64,000 bases of DNA from Adiantum capillus-veneris (taxonomy: Eukaryota > Streptophyta > Polypodiopsida > Polypodiales > Pteridaceae), in contig CM043960.1 in assembly GCA_014529385.2 (NCBI GenBank), positions 28,919,396 to 28,983,395 of the forward strand, in the 5' to 3' direction. Every line of letters starts with the position of its first letter. Position 1 is the first letter of the stretch. The position numbers and the translations under genes were made by a program. Below, piece after piece: positions 22,780-33,620 of the stretch. The notes below the pieces were generated by a model. It did not search any database, was not told the origin of the DNA, and saw only the letters and a program-made list of their open reading frames with translations.

Positions 22780-23022
22780 ATTAGGCTAATATACGTACAT
22801 GGGTTGTCCTTGTGGCCTCATATTCACGTATTGAACATTCTCATCATACTTCGGTCGGTAGTAGCACTTATTAGTCTCATGGTTGGTCCATTTACCATCG
22901 ATTGCACACCATTTCTGCGGCCATTGGTTGTCCCTGTTGAGGAATTCCTTGCCGCCATAGTCCCCTCATAGGTGCTTTTTGCATGTTATTCATCATGTCA
23001 TTCATCCTTTTGAGCATGTCTT

Positions 23023-23860
23023 CTATGGCTGAAAGCGGTGCTGCACAGCAGCAGCTGTTCCCACTTGTGTTGGTTTGGTGGATGTTGTTTTCTCGCTTTG
23101 GTTATCCTTAGGGACATCTTCTTTGTTGAAAATATCACAATTGTCTCCTAAGTCAATAGCATCTGACACACACTCTTCTAGGGTCGTAAGCTTCTTGCTA
23201 TATAGTATAGCATGAAGTTCTTTGTTTAGCAGTTCCTCTAGAAACAATGATACAAGCCTTTCCTCTGCAAGTATCTTGAGCTTTGGACATCTTGCAATGT
23301 ATTGTTTCATTCTAGTTGCACAATCCCTTACAGACTCACCTTGTTTCTGTTTGAAGCTATAGATTTGAGCTACCGTATTATGTTTGATCCCCGTTTTGGA
23401 ACATGCAGCTACAAATCCTTAAGCTAATGTATTGAAGTCCATGATTGACCTTGGTGGAATGTTTTGGAACCATGTCAATGCTTTTCCTTCTAATGCCATT
23501 CCAAATCCCTCGAATTGAGTATGAAAATCAAATATGCCTTCTGCTCTTAGGACTTGCTTAAAGCTTGTTAAGTGGTCATATGGATCCTCAGATCCATTGT
23601 ATTTTCTAACCCATTTCTAAAAATCAGCTGGTCTGACACATCTATTTGATGCAACTCCCGGTCCCTTGGCAGTTGGTCTTGTTCCGAGTCCTTTAAACCA
23701 ATCTGTTGAAAATAGTGACTCTTGTAGCCCTGGAGATTTACTGTCACCCAGTTTTCTTCGTGATGAAGTGGTTTTTGGTTTTTTAACATTACTCTCAAAA
23801 GATCTCTCGCGGAGTTCTTCTCTTGGAATAGTTTCTAGTCCTTGGCCCAATATCCAATCC
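23023..23860 (-). pseudogene. Element B gag core domain
   Basis: The frame, with two stops (near 23618 and 23419), reads DPYDHLTSFKQVLRAEGIFD, FGMALEGKALTWFQNIPP, QIYSFKQKQGESVRDCATRM and then RLVSLFLEELLNKELHAIL. This is the standard retrotransposon gag fold (PF03732 type), including the conserved Trp-Phe segment. Shifted frames around 23568-23850 are shadows of it. Confidence 0.8.
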
Positions 23861-23886
23861 CTTATCGAGTACCCTTGATATTTAGT

Positions 23887-24618
23887 CTATTCCACCTCCT
23901 CAATAGTCATCATAACAAAGTTATTGTTATAACAATCCCCAAACAGGTAGGTTGGTAGATCTGCGGATCCCTTGTCTTTGATTTTGAAGATATAAATGAT
24001 CTTTATGGACGTTAGTTGTCTTGATTTGGCATGAGAAGTCCATAGGAGATCTTTGACGTTTCTATCCTCCCAAGAATAGACTCCGATCCTAGAATTATCC
24101 GTGCTAAGCCATTTCAAAGGCTTCAAATCAACTTGATCGTATCCCTCGAATTCTAAAGTTGGTGGTCCTTCTTTTGCTGCCATATCTGAAATTATGGTAT
24201 TTACTTCTAACCCCCATTTGTCTATCACGTCATGGTTTTCGACTTGTAAATACTGAGTTTCGTTTTTATCCATGTACATTTTTCCTTGTTTATTTGCCTT
24301 GATTTCCTCTTCAAACTCTATGTCATAGTCATCAATGCGACTGGCATACTCTTCATTAGGATTCAGGTAAACCTGAGCTCCATGGCGATTAGCCTCATAA
24401 AAAGAGAGTATGTGCTTATATCGCACTGTCGTTTCAGTTTCTGAATGAGTCAAATAGGAAGACATTTCAAATGTTGATTCTGAAAAAGTGTCTGAGACTT
24501 CTTCGAGGATAGTGTGCAAGTGATTGCCTTGATTCACACTTTCTTCTATGGATACTCTACTAGCGGTCTCTCCAAATATACCTTGATTTGCTAGTATACG
24601 ACCAGATTTAAGGTTCAT
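23887..24618 (-). pseudogene. Element B N-terminal coding segment upstream of the gag core
   Basis: An open frame of 243 codons starting MNLKSGRILANQG, a start (basic, Ser-Gly-Arg) often found at the beginning of plant gypsy polyproteins. The rest is acidic and unrecognised. It ends at a stop 26 bases before the gag core frame begins, so it may have been the N-terminus of one polyprotein. The ATG is the first in the frame and lies about 400 bp after the last palindrome of the array. Confidence 0.55.
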
Positions 24619-24932
24619 ATAGACTTGTGAAGCCCTGGATGGAGTACTTACCGTCGGATTGACTTGTTGTCAACTTCTTCCACTTGACTTGATTGCACTT
24701 CTGTCAAGCTTTCAATTCCTTGTCGGCAACCTGATTCCTGTATCAATTATAATCAAGTTATCTATTCTTTCACAAAGACTCTACAATTATTGTTAACTAT
24801 TGTGACTAGTCTATGTGTATCACTTCAAATCAAGCTAAGTGAGTCGGCAGTTGAGACTTTCATATTCCACTTTTGCAAAAAGCCAAAGGACTAATCTACC
24901 TGGAAACTGAGTAAACATGTACTAATTTGGAT

Positions 24933-25010
24933 TCGATTAAACCCAAAATTGCCTGCTGACCTTGCATTATGTCGATTGAACCCAAAATTGCCTGCTGACC
25001 TTGCAGCAGT
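24933..25010. repeat. 39-bp tandem duplication in the leader of B
   Basis: 24933-24971 and 24972-25010 are near-identical units containing ACCCAAAATTGCCTGCTGAC. They adjoin the first palindrome of block 2. Confidence 0.85.
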
Positions 25011-26040
25011 AGTAAATAATCGCGATTATTTATCTTTCTCAGTTTTTTACAGTCTTTGGCTTGATTTGCCAAGTATGCAACTTGTTAAAGTCTCCAGACA
25101 AGTTTCACTAAGTTTAAACAAAATTTGTTCAAGTTATTAACTGATTCGTGTCCGCCGCAGACTCAGTTTTCAAGAATTTAGCTTAAGTCTCACTTTTGTG
25201 ATCCAAATTTTATCAAAATTGATTTGTGTGGTCTACTTGACATGCTTCACCTTGTGGTATACTCAAATATATAAGAATATCAATTTTTGTAGCAGATGTA
25301 AACAATCGTGATTATTTACTCCAGCTAATTTTTACAAGTTTTTGCAACAATCTTGACAGCTTAAGTTAAGCAGCTTAACTTAAGCTCCCTAACCAAGTTT
25401 CATCAAGTTTGGATAATTTTTGTTCAAATGGTCATCAGTTTTGTATCTGTAGACTGACTTTGCAAATTTGACCACAATTTTCAATCCAATGATCCAAATC
25501 TTACCAAATTTGGTTTGTGGACTGAATATAACATGCTAAAGCTAGTGGTATGCTAACTTGATCAAAAAAGAAGAAAAATGGGACACTAGTAAAGTAAATA
25601 ATCGCGATATTTACTTTTGGTAAATTTTTGCATCTTTTTGGTCGACTGAGTATGTACACTTGTTTATCACATCAATATAAGCCTATGAATTTAGTTTCAT
25701 TGAGTTTTGAACAAAATTTTTCCAATTTACACTCAAGTTCTCGAAAGTCAGTACAGAATTTAGTTTTTTCTCAATTTTTTGTCAATTTGGTCACCAAATT
25801 CTATGGGCCTTTACAAAATTTGTTTATACACATGCATAGAGTCTTTGGTATCAACCTTGTTCACTTTTGAGATGAAAGTAAATAATCAAGATTATTTTCT
25901 TTAAGCCTAAAATAAATACTTTTTTGAACTTTTTCACTGGACAATCTTTTCAGGAACTATTTTAAGCCTCTGAGTCATGTCAAAACTTAATTTGGCCTAA
26001 AATGTCAAGAAAAAGTAAATAATCTGAGTTTTTGTAAACT
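25011..26040. repeat. Palindrome-bearing about 290-bp tandem monomers, block 2
   Basis: Copies of the 22-bp palindrome (half GTAAATAATCG) occur at 25012-25033, 25298-25319, 25594-25614 (one base lost), 25878-25899 and, degenerate, at 26015-26039. The first four are 286, 296 and 284 bp apart. Monomers share further sequence such as CAAGTTTCA followed by AAGTTT. The block lies between the primer site and gag of B, that is, in its 5' leader. Confidence 0.85.
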
Positions 26041-26540
26041 CTTGAAATTTTCATCTCAATGTGTCTTTGATTTACCCACTGGTTCTTACAACTTTTAAAA
26101 CATACTCTCCAGTCGAATTGAGTGGTTAACAGTCTTTTGGTGCTATTTATAGCCGTAGATCTGAAATTCTGTAAATTCACATAAAACTCACAATTGATTC
26201 TTTTAGAGAGAGCAATGTCTTGAAATCCACTTCGGATTCTACTTATAAGTTCTACTGCAATGGGGTTGTAAAAGTGTCCACAAACACTCTTTTTCTTGTT
26301 TTTTATGATTTTCTGAGCCTGATCTTAAGACTTGTTTTGTCCATCAATCATTCTCAAAATCTTAATCTAATTCTACAATCCTACAATCCGAAAGGTACTT
26401 AGCAAGTACGACTTACTTTCAAGCTACTTCCACATAGCAAAAGACGACAATTTTAAGCTATGCAATTTTTAAAAGGAAAGTTTTGACTGTAGAAGATTCT
26501 ACAAGACGCGCGTGTTTTTTCCTAGTTTAAGTATCTTCGA

Positions 26541-26558
26541 TCGCCGACAACGGCACCA
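26541..26558 (-). promoter_or_regulatory. Primer-binding site of element B (tRNA-Asp type)
   Basis: Minus strand TGGTGCCGTTGTCGGCGA starts two bases after the LTR end. It matches the complement of the plant tRNA-Asp 3' end with three differences, and resembles primer sites of Tat/Athila gypsy elements. Confidence 0.7.
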
Positions 26559-26560
26559 AA

Positions 26561-27420
26561 TGTGGGACGATGTCTAACCTCGCTTCTATTTTATTACAGA
26601 CATAAGGAGAATCATGAATATAAATGTTAATCCATGGGACAAAGCTGACTCGATTAGTACATAGAGACTACAAGAGGTTGTCAATCTCTTGAAAAATAAC
26701 AAACAATTCGCATCTAACTCAAGTTACACTCAAATGATTGAAATCACCAAAAACTAATCGCTCATCGACAAACAAATCACATCCGTTACAGCATCAAATG
26801 ACATCGAAACGTAACAAAACTTCTAAGACATGTTTATAAAATCTAAGCACGCATGCTTATGATTTCAAATCTCTCTTTAGGTTAAGTACAAAAATCGTGA
26901 TTATTAGCAACAGTGAGTTTTTTACTTAATCGTTTTCGACTCAGAATGCATCTAAATGTTTAGTAATGATACCCCAATATCCCGTCTACACTTAGTTTTT
27001 TTTTTAAATCTTAAATTCTTACTTATGACGAGATTAGACCACGGATCGACGATGTCAAAAGCTACGAAATACCGTAAAATGCTTACGTCAATGCGTAGAG
27101 CTCTTACCTGCGATTGCAACACAACAGACGCGATTGCAATGTGACAATCGGAGAGAGAGTAGGAAGCGCGAGAAGGAGAGAAGTGAGCGTTGTTGTTGCT
27201 GTGTTTCTGTTATCCAAAAACTTTTTAAAAATTTACAAAAATTTATTTTTATACCTTAACCAAAGTTTTTGATGGTCAAAATTAATAATCTGAGAACTCT
27301 AACTAAAAACTAAAAATAAGTTGATACAATTTGGAAGCTTACAGTCCCAGCTCATCAATTTACAAAGTTTATCTGAAAAGTAGGAGTTACAATATTCCCG
27401 ATTCATCAAAATAATAAATG
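26561..27420 (-). repeat. Probable 5' LTR of element B (outer border uncertain)
   Basis: The minus strand ends CATCGTCCCACA here, a proper CA end next to the primer site, so an LTR must lie to the right. The outer TG end and target duplication could not be fixed. A TATA-like CTATATAG at 27739-27746 may mean the LTR reaches beyond 27420. A degenerate palindrome copy is at 26887-26908. Confidence 0.45.
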
Positions 27421-29277
27421 TTTTTACAATGAGAGCTCCGAAAAATGATATCCGAGTTAGCTTGCTGCCAACACCTTCGTTGAGTCCAAGAGCGGCCCCT
27501 TTGGTGCAAGTTGGAGCTCAACCTTCCTTGTGTGCAAGGCCTCAACAAAGCTCCTCGAACTTCCCTATTGCATTGCCAGCATATACCCTTACTATTTGAA
27601 CATGTTTTCTTCCCTCCCCAAGATTTCAATGTGAGCTTTGAAACAAGCAAACAAATCTTGCTTATGGAAAATGAGTCTCGACTCTCCACCCATCCAATCC
27701 CTTTATAGCACTTGTTAGTAAGGCCCCTTGCCGATATGCTATATAGGCTCTTTGCCCAAGATCCTTGTCCTCACATGTCGTCTTCTTGAAGGCTTCTTGT
27801 GCCCAACAACGCTCTTGGAGATCACAAAGTAGATAACAGCTTCCTTCGTGGCATCATCCACAACAATTAGCTTTGGATTTCTTTGAAAAAATTTCATTTG
27901 CTTTAATTTATGTTTCTAATGGCCCTTCAACCTGCTCAACATCCTGAAGTGCATTACCCTCGAATAAAAATTTAAAAGACCCAATTTGGTCAAACCACTT
28001 CAAATGACAACATCTTTATCTCTTGCACTAGATATGCATCAACCTCGCCTTCTAACCTGGCATTAAGAGATCCATGAACACTCACGTAGATCCGAATCTT
28101 CTCAAATGATCAATTACTTGTTTCTTCTAGAGTATCCTCCATTTGAAAGAGATATTGCTTCAGGTAAAAAAATGTGCACTTAAAAATGACCTCTTCAAAA
28201 GTTTGCCAAGAGTCCCTATATGCTTTTGAGTACAAACTGGGAGCATGGAGACTCGAGGCCTATCATGGCTCGCGCGCACACGGCTAATTGTCTCACATAA
28301 CACAAAGATCCGAGCCAAACTCCGAAAGGGTGAAAACATCAAAAGCAAAGATTTCATTTACTTCAAAGTCCACAGGCCCAAGCATATGTATCACACATTT
28401 TTGTAAAGCCAGCATACCATGCACCAATGTCAGATAAAAGCCTGCAAACAAGAACCAATTTGTAAAGCACTAAGTACAAAAACAGTACTAGCAAAATAAC
28501 CTTTTCAAGCCATGCAAAACCATCCCATGGTTTCAATCTGATATATGAGCAATAGCAAGAAAACAAAGCCAACAAATAGCATAAAAACTCTATTGAGTTT
28601 CTGTTTCGAGTGAAAAACCAGGTAGTGAGCCACACATCACCAACAGAAAGAAAATAGATGTGAAGCTGTAGCTGTAGATCAAGAGAGAGGTTGAAGCTTG
28701 TAATACAGGAGAGGTTATAAAGGTACATGTGGGGGGGTTCTGAAGAACTTGACAACTTGATCAAGCCTGCCATAACCACTGCCTGCAGAGACCTTACAGC
28801 AAGCCTCACATCTGCAATAAAGTTTGCATGTTCCCATCCACGCAAAGCGACTCTGCGATAATGAACTTAAGATGCTTCATAAACAGGAAGAAAGTGACAC
28901 TTTTGATGATCACTCTTTGAGCCAAGATTAAGGCCCATGAATCCTTCAGCTGCAGCACCACATCCCCTTCACAAGCTCTCCGTACGCAGAAACTTTGTTA
29001 TCAGCCAAAGCAAGATCGAAAATGAGCCAATTATTGTTGAGTGATCAGCAGCATCTCTTACCATCTCTCTGACTTGAAACTCTGCAAGATAAGTGCTTCA
29101 ATCATTGACATGAGGAGAGAAACTCCACGACAGACATTTCATATACCTGCAACCCATTATTGGCCAGATACTTTTCTGGGCGAGTAAGACTAGCAACCAT
29201 CAGAGCACCTCCAAAAATGCCCACAAAAATCTGCAAACCGACGCCACACGGAGGCTGCTAGTATATGCCTCCGTACC
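27421..29277. other. Region 3' of the GRAS gene, no recognised coding sequence
   Basis: Contains short open frames, including 160 codons on the minus strand at 28363-28845, that show no family motif. The first several hundred bases below 29278 are the likely GRAS 3' untranslated region. No clear polyadenylation signal on the minus strand was identified. Confidence 0.5.
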
Positions 29278-31134
29278 TCAATGCCATGCAGATGCTGCCA
29301 GCAAAGATCTGTTTTTCCACCCCAGCAGTAGCACTTCTCCATCCTCTTTTAACCTGTATTGCTCATTATAGGACTCAAGCAGAGACTTTATTGCACTATT
29401 TACACACAAGCTTAGCGGGTGCGGCTTAAATCCAGCCATCGACATGCGGGCTCTCCATTTCCCAGCAAGCTCATGACGCTCAACTCGCTCTACACCTTCA
29501 CAAGCTATTACGTTCACAATATCCCGAGCCAAGCAATGCTCCTCAACATTCACTCTCTCTTTGCTGCCCCGCGGGAGCGCCACATCAATAGACTCGAACA
29601 CAGCAGAGTAGTAATCTAGAGTCTCCACAAACCTGGCCAAAAAAGGCGCTGTGTTCGTGTTGGCATCCTGTTCCACCAGCGTCAGCACCTTCGGATTCAA
29701 ACTCTTGCACATTCTTAAAATCCGATCGCGAGGGTTGTCCAGGCTGACACTTTCATCTGGCATATGATGCAGCTGAAGAGCAAAATTTATGGCCAGGGCC
29801 TCTCCAGCCTTCCTCCCAATCATGAACGCCTGCAAATCTGAGAGCTTGGAAGAGATGATGGTGAACTCCAAAGGGACACCAAGGCTACTTGCAAAACTTG
29901 CCAGCCTCATTTTCACGGCATCCATGCCTCCCAAGGGATAGGAGTGAGCTGTAGGATCATCGACAGTGCTTATGCGCATACATGGGGGACCTCCAGGCCT
30001 GCTCGCCAAAGCCTGTATGAGAGAGAACCACTGTGTTCCTTGATCGATTTGGAAATCAAACACATGAACCATCGCCTCCTCTTTAAATGCTTCAGCAATC
30101 GCACCATTTGCAGCCATAAATGCAAACTGGATGTAAGGGCATATCTCATACAATTTCTGCATCGCTGACAAAACTTCAATTGCAGGTGCTTCCCTGCATT
30201 TCAATGCCTTGTAAATAATCGACCCAGAGGCATGAAGCCTTGCTACAAGCCCTTCTGACATGTATGCGGCGAGTCTCTCTAGGGGATCTCCATACACAGA
30301 TGCTGATTTACGAAGGTCTTGCATTGCTTGCTCCGCAATGTCCATTTTTTCTTCAGATAGTGAAGCAGCACATGTAATCAGAAGACTCTTTACACGACTG
30401 CTAAGATTCAACACCTTGAGTGCATGCTCAAAGGAAAGAGACCCCAGCTCCAAAGCTGTTGCTGTGGTATTCTCCACCTTGATTTCTTTGTCAACTACTG
30501 GATTATGCAGATAAGGGCCTTGCTGTCCATCACCGAGAAAATCGTCAAGAAGCTCTCCCCAAGGCCCTGGTTTCTCATTTAAGACCTCCCTTACCTCGGC
30601 ATCATTTGTATCTGGACCCATCAATGCAGTTTCCAGAGCATGAAGCTTGTGCATCATGTCTTCACTATCAGATAGAGCCTCTTCATTGCCAGATAATGAG
30701 GCAGAATCCTTTGCATTTGATTGATTACCTGAAAATGCGAGAGTCGAATCAGGACTCTCAATTGATGATGCACCAGGTGATTGGGAAACCTGAAGATGGT
30801 ACTTCCCTTTACCATCATTGTAAGTGCAGCTGTTGATCTCATTGTTGTACATATCTCTATCACATTGATAGTTAGAGCCAGAGGGAGACAGCACATCTGA
30901 ACTGTTAGAGGAATGCAGCGGAGATAGCGCAGAAATGGGTGAGCTCATATGCCTCACACGCCCTTGCCCATAATCTCCATTCTGCGAACAGCCATCCCGC
31001 ATGATGTTCTTCTGCGCTTGCGCTACGTGCCTACCATTTCGACTCTGTTGTTGTGAGCTAGGTGGTGAGGAATCAGAAGCCCCTCTTGATACTTCTGAGA
31101 TGTGGCTGTGATTGAAAGCATAGCCCTTACTCAT
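29278..31134 (-). CDS. GRAS-family transcriptional regulator, PAT1 subfamily
   Basis: 618 codons without introns, ATG at 31132-31134 and TGA at 29278. Residues 1 to about 240 are Ser/Asn-rich and disordered, ending in LHALETALMGPD and GPWGELLDDFL, the conserved acidic pre-domain segments of the PAT1 group. The GRAS domain follows: leucine-rich region I (SLLITCAASLSEEKMDIAEQ), VHIID motif as VHVFDFQIDQG near residue 356, GGPPCMRISTVDD, leucine-rich region II (EALAINFALQLHHMPDESV), a PFYRE-region (EEHCLARDIVNVIACEG), RVER near 548 and the SAW end at 616-618. PAT1-type proteins act in the nucleus, in light (phytochrome A) and stress signalling; the exact role here is inferred only from the family. 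All hallmarks are intact and no retrotransposon has entered it. Confidence 0.95.
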   Translation of the reverse strand: MSKGYAFNHSHISEVSRGASDSSPPSSQQQSRNGRHVAQAQKNIMRDGCSQNGDYGQGRVRHMSSPISALSPLHSSNSSDVLSPSGSNYQCDRDMYNNEINSCTYNDGKGKYHLQVSQSPGASSIESPDSTLAFSGNQSNAKDSASLSGNEEALSDSEDMMHKLHALETALMGPDTNDAEVREVLNEKPGPWGELLDDFLGDGQQGPYLHNPVVDKEIKVENTTATALELGSLSFEHALKVLNLSSRVKSLLITCAASLSEEKMDIAEQAMQDLRKSASVYGDPLERLAAYMSEGLVARLHASGSIIYKALKCREAPAIEVLSAMQKLYEICPYIQFAFMAANGAIAEAFKEEAMVHVFDFQIDQGTQWFSLIQALASRPGGPPCMRISTVDDPTAHSYPLGGMDAVKMRLASFASSLGVPLEFTIISSKLSDLQAFMIGRKAGEALAINFALQLHHMPDESVSLDNPRDRILRMCKSLNPKVLTLVEQDANTNTAPFLARFVETLDYYSAVFESIDVALPRGSKERVNVEEHCLARDIVNVIACEGVERVERHELAGKWRARMSMAGFKPHPLSLCVNSAIKSLLESYNEQYRLKEDGEVLLLGWKNRSLLAASAWH

Positions 31135-31184
31135 CTCTGCTCAGATGATGGAACTTATACTTTGAAGGGTTGAAGGCTTGAGTA

Positions 31185-31753
31185 CTGAAAGAAAGCAACT
31201 CTACACCACAAATATGGAGCAAGCGAGGACCGAGTCGAGTCCAGTGAGCCTCTTTATAGAGTCCCTCAAATTTGCTGAAGCTTGAGAGCTAACTATATAT
31301 GCATATGAAACTACACAATACGTGTCTGTCTGTAAATAGGAATGTGAGAAGACCAGAATGAGATGGAGTAGCCGACCTTCTTTTAAAAGAAATTATTGAC
31401 TTGGCGTTGCCACCACCGAAGATATGAAGATCCAATACACCTCTGTCACTGCAAATTATTCATGCATCAGCCAATAGAAGGCACTCTGCTCTACCACAGC
31501 GGATAGAAAACGCTCTGCTCTGCTACTGGTAGCTTGCAACTGAGCTTTCTACCCTGCCCACAGTGCTCAAGAAATTTCACTTCAGACAACTAAACCTGCA
31601 ACAAGGACGGCCTTGTGAGAGAAATACAAGTTAACACTCCAGAACAACAAGCAGAAAGAAGTACTCGGGTCGTCAGCAGTAAGAGATAATCTCGACTTCA
31701 CACACTGACATCTAAACCTTAAATGCACGTTGTGAACCTCTCTCTCCCTCTCC

Positions 31754-31787
<34 letters not shown>

Positions 31788-31844
31788 ACCACGCACGCAC
31801 GCACGCGGACAATCGCAGAGGTGCAGACTCCAAAGCCAGCTTAC
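31185..31844 (-). other. Candidate 5'UTR intron of the GRAS gene
   Basis: On the minus strand GAG|GTAAGC at 31845/31844 is a strong donor and TTGCTTTCTTTCAG ending at 31185 a strong acceptor, 50 bp before the GRAS ATG. Introns in the 5'UTR are common for PAT1-type genes. If spliced, the mRNA has a 12-codon upstream frame that starts in exon 1 (ATGGACGAG) and crosses the junction, ending before the main ATG. Predicted from splice consensus only. Confidence 0.45.
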
Positions 31845-32017
31845 CTCGTCCATGTCCGTGCACCGGCGTGCAGAAATGTCTTGCAATACAACAAACGACA
31901 TCCAAAAGGGCAAGCGCAAATTGCAGTAGCCAAGTGACCCAAGTCGCCAAGAGGTAAAGAGAAGCTTGCGAACAAAGGGATGTGGAAAATCTACTTGCGC
32001 TCTCTCTCTCTCTCTCT
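31733..32017 (-). repeat. GA/GT-rich tracts in the presumed 5'UTR or promoter of the GRAS gene
   Basis: Plus-strand CT and CA runs at 31739-31787 and 32000-32017 become GA and GT runs in the gene sense. GA-rich 5'UTRs are common in plant regulators and can bind BPC-type factors. The open frames across them are low-complexity artefacts. Confidence 0.5.
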
Positions 32018-32438
32018 GCCCGCGTTCTCTTCCACTCATGTACTCACTGGCACATGCTCTCACTCCAGTGCAATACCCAAATGGGTAAAGTTTAAATTCA
32101 CAAGATCGCACGCTCGGCGCACGCCGCACACGCTGCCTATGTGGGCGCTCCTCAATCCTTAAATTCCACGCTGTCTGCTCTGTTGTCAGCTAGATGTACT
32201 TCACAATTTCCCGCACCACAAAAAGCCACGTGGTCCCTTGTACTCCTGCAAATATTTGGGAGGGCCTGCAGGCCGCCATGGCACAAGGCCTAAGTGACAC
32301 ACAACTTTAGAGAGGGGGTTAAGGGGATCGACGGTCTGAAAGTGGACACGGGAACGTCGAGGTGGATTAAACCCGACGCACGAGAATAGAGGCAAAATGA
32401 GGGCAGGCCAGCGCAAAAAAATGGGCCCGTCGTCGACC

Positions 32439-32505
32439 AGATTTGAACCTAGGACCTCGCTGCCCAGATTGAAACGCATGGGCTAACCATCTCACCCACA
32501 CGCAC
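32439..32505 (-). repeat. tRNA-like sequence with pol III A and B boxes
   Basis: The minus strand has GGGTGAGATGGTTAGCCC (A-box-like) and AGGTTCAAATCT (B-box-like) at tRNA spacing. No full cloverleaf was found, so a SINE head or tRNA relic is more likely than a working tRNA. Confidence 0.4.
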
Positions 32506-32613
32506 ATGTTGTTACCTTAGGCAGTTTTTATTGAATTTTGTTATTAAAACATAGACGTTATTTGGGTTTAATCTTTGGCCAGGTTTAATTCATGGCCGGA
32601 TTTAGTTTTTAAG

Positions 32614-32619
32614 TTTATA
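32614..32619 (-). promoter_or_regulatory. Possible TATA box upstream of the GRAS gene
   Basis: TATAAA on the minus strand, about 770 bp upstream of the proposed intron donor. Position-only evidence; other AT-rich sites exist. Confidence 0.2.
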
Positions 32620-32925
32620 TCTACGGCTGCGATCTCCCTGATTTTTGTGCACGAACTTCTCTTCCATCGATCCCCTTACTCCCCCCCCCCCTCTTTAATC
32701 CTATGTGTTACTTAGTCCTGAGGGAGGGTCTGTCAAGGTGGAGAATCATGAAAGTCTACTATATACTTGCTTTCAACTTAAGAGGGTTAAACGTCTGTGT
32801 GCGATTGTGAGAGTTGAAAAAAGTCATATGCATTGTAAACACTAGGCGGGACTACATGTACAAGAAGTTGCACCGTCTTGAAGCGCCCCATGCTCAGAGT
32901 GGGACGGGGCTCTAATGTGAGCAAG

Positions 32926-32928
<3 letters not shown>

Positions 32929-32994
<66 letters not shown>
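32929..32994. repeat. (TC)33 microsatellite
   Basis: Uninterrupted dinucleotide run of 66 bp. Frames across it encode only Leu/Ser or Arg/Glu repeats and are not genes. Confidence 0.98.
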
Positions 32995-32996
<2 letters not shown>

Positions 32997-33411
32997 CGGG
33001 GGTCCGAAGGACAGGGTACGCACTTGGGGTTGTCGTTGCTACGTGTCAACATATGCAACCTCTTATGAGTGAAAGGTGTGTTGTTCCATTAAGGTGGCAG
33101 GCAAGTGAATTTTTTTTCCGACACACTAGAGGGCCCACAAGGGGAGGTGCTTATCCCTTCCAAATATTAGCCATGTTACATGGTCGGGCAAGGGTTGCAT
33201 ACCATCGGGCAAGAGCCACACGCACGCATCACCATGGCCACCTAATTAATGCACCACGTGATGGGAACGACAGAGAGAACTCGTAGCAAGTAGCTAGGAA
33301 CCTCCTCCTCGGGTGACCCACCCCAGGAGGAGGATGCACTCAAGTGTCCAAGGGCAAGAGCCCTAGCCACGTGAACACCAATTGAGCACAAGGTGTCTCT
33401 CAAGAGTGTGA

Positions 33412-33484
33412 CCCAATGGGGGATTTGAACCCACAAAATGTAGGTTGAGAGGTCAAAGCCTTACCGTTATGCCAACTCATTGGG
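33412..33484 (-). repeat. 73-nt tRNA-like sequence with a 7-bp closing stem
   Basis: The minus strand begins CCCAATG and ends CATTGGG, a perfect 7-bp stem enclosing 73 nt. It contains an A-box-like TGGCATAACGG and a good B box, GGTTCAAATCC. The A box lies about three bases further from the 5' end than in a true tRNA and no clean anticodon arm was drawn, so it is probably a tRNA-derived SINE head or relic. Confidence 0.45.
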
Positions 33485-33487
33485 AAT

Positions 33488-33620
33488 GCAGGAAAGTGAC
33501 TTAGTATCCAGTATATTACAAAGATGGAAATGTGGATTGTGGTATTTTCCATTAAGGTGGCAGGCAAGTGATTTAATATCCAATATATTACAGAGATGGA
33601 AATGTGGATTGTGGTCTTTT
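33488..33620. repeat. 72-bp tandem duplication next to element C
   Basis: Units start at 33488 and 33560 and share AGATGGAAATGTGGATTGTG. A further partial copy of the motif lies near 33086, and a diverged one (AGAGGTGGAAATTGTGAATT) right of element C at 57282-57301, so C integrated inside a repeated host segment. Confidence 0.8.

Larger units (their letters stand above)
15500..27420 (-). mobile_element. Element B: old Ty3/gypsy retrotransposon with tRNA-Asp-type primer site
   Basis: Minus-strand order from the right: LTR end (26561), primer site (26541-26558), leader with palindrome array, gag, protease, reverse transcriptase, RNase H, integrase, then a second retropepsin-like domain. Protease before RT and integrase last is the gypsy order. 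The primer-site type is typical of the Tat/Athila branch. Frames are broken many times. The left end is not resolved and the element may extend to the decayed region at 13170-12659/4287-2504. The distal LTR border near 27420 is an estimate. Confidence 0.8.

Noticed and set aside
28363-28845. 160-codon minus-strand frame below the GRAS gene
   Set aside because: Composition is low in charged residues with no motif; it probably lies in the 3' untranslated region or beyond.
31719-32129. 136-codon minus-strand frame upstream of the GRAS gene
   Set aside because: Arg/Glu runs come from GA repeats and it crosses the proposed splice donor; better explained as promoter and 5'UTR.
33412-33484. Functional tRNA gene
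   Set aside because: The A box is displaced and no proper anticodon arm can be drawn, so it was listed only as tRNA-like.
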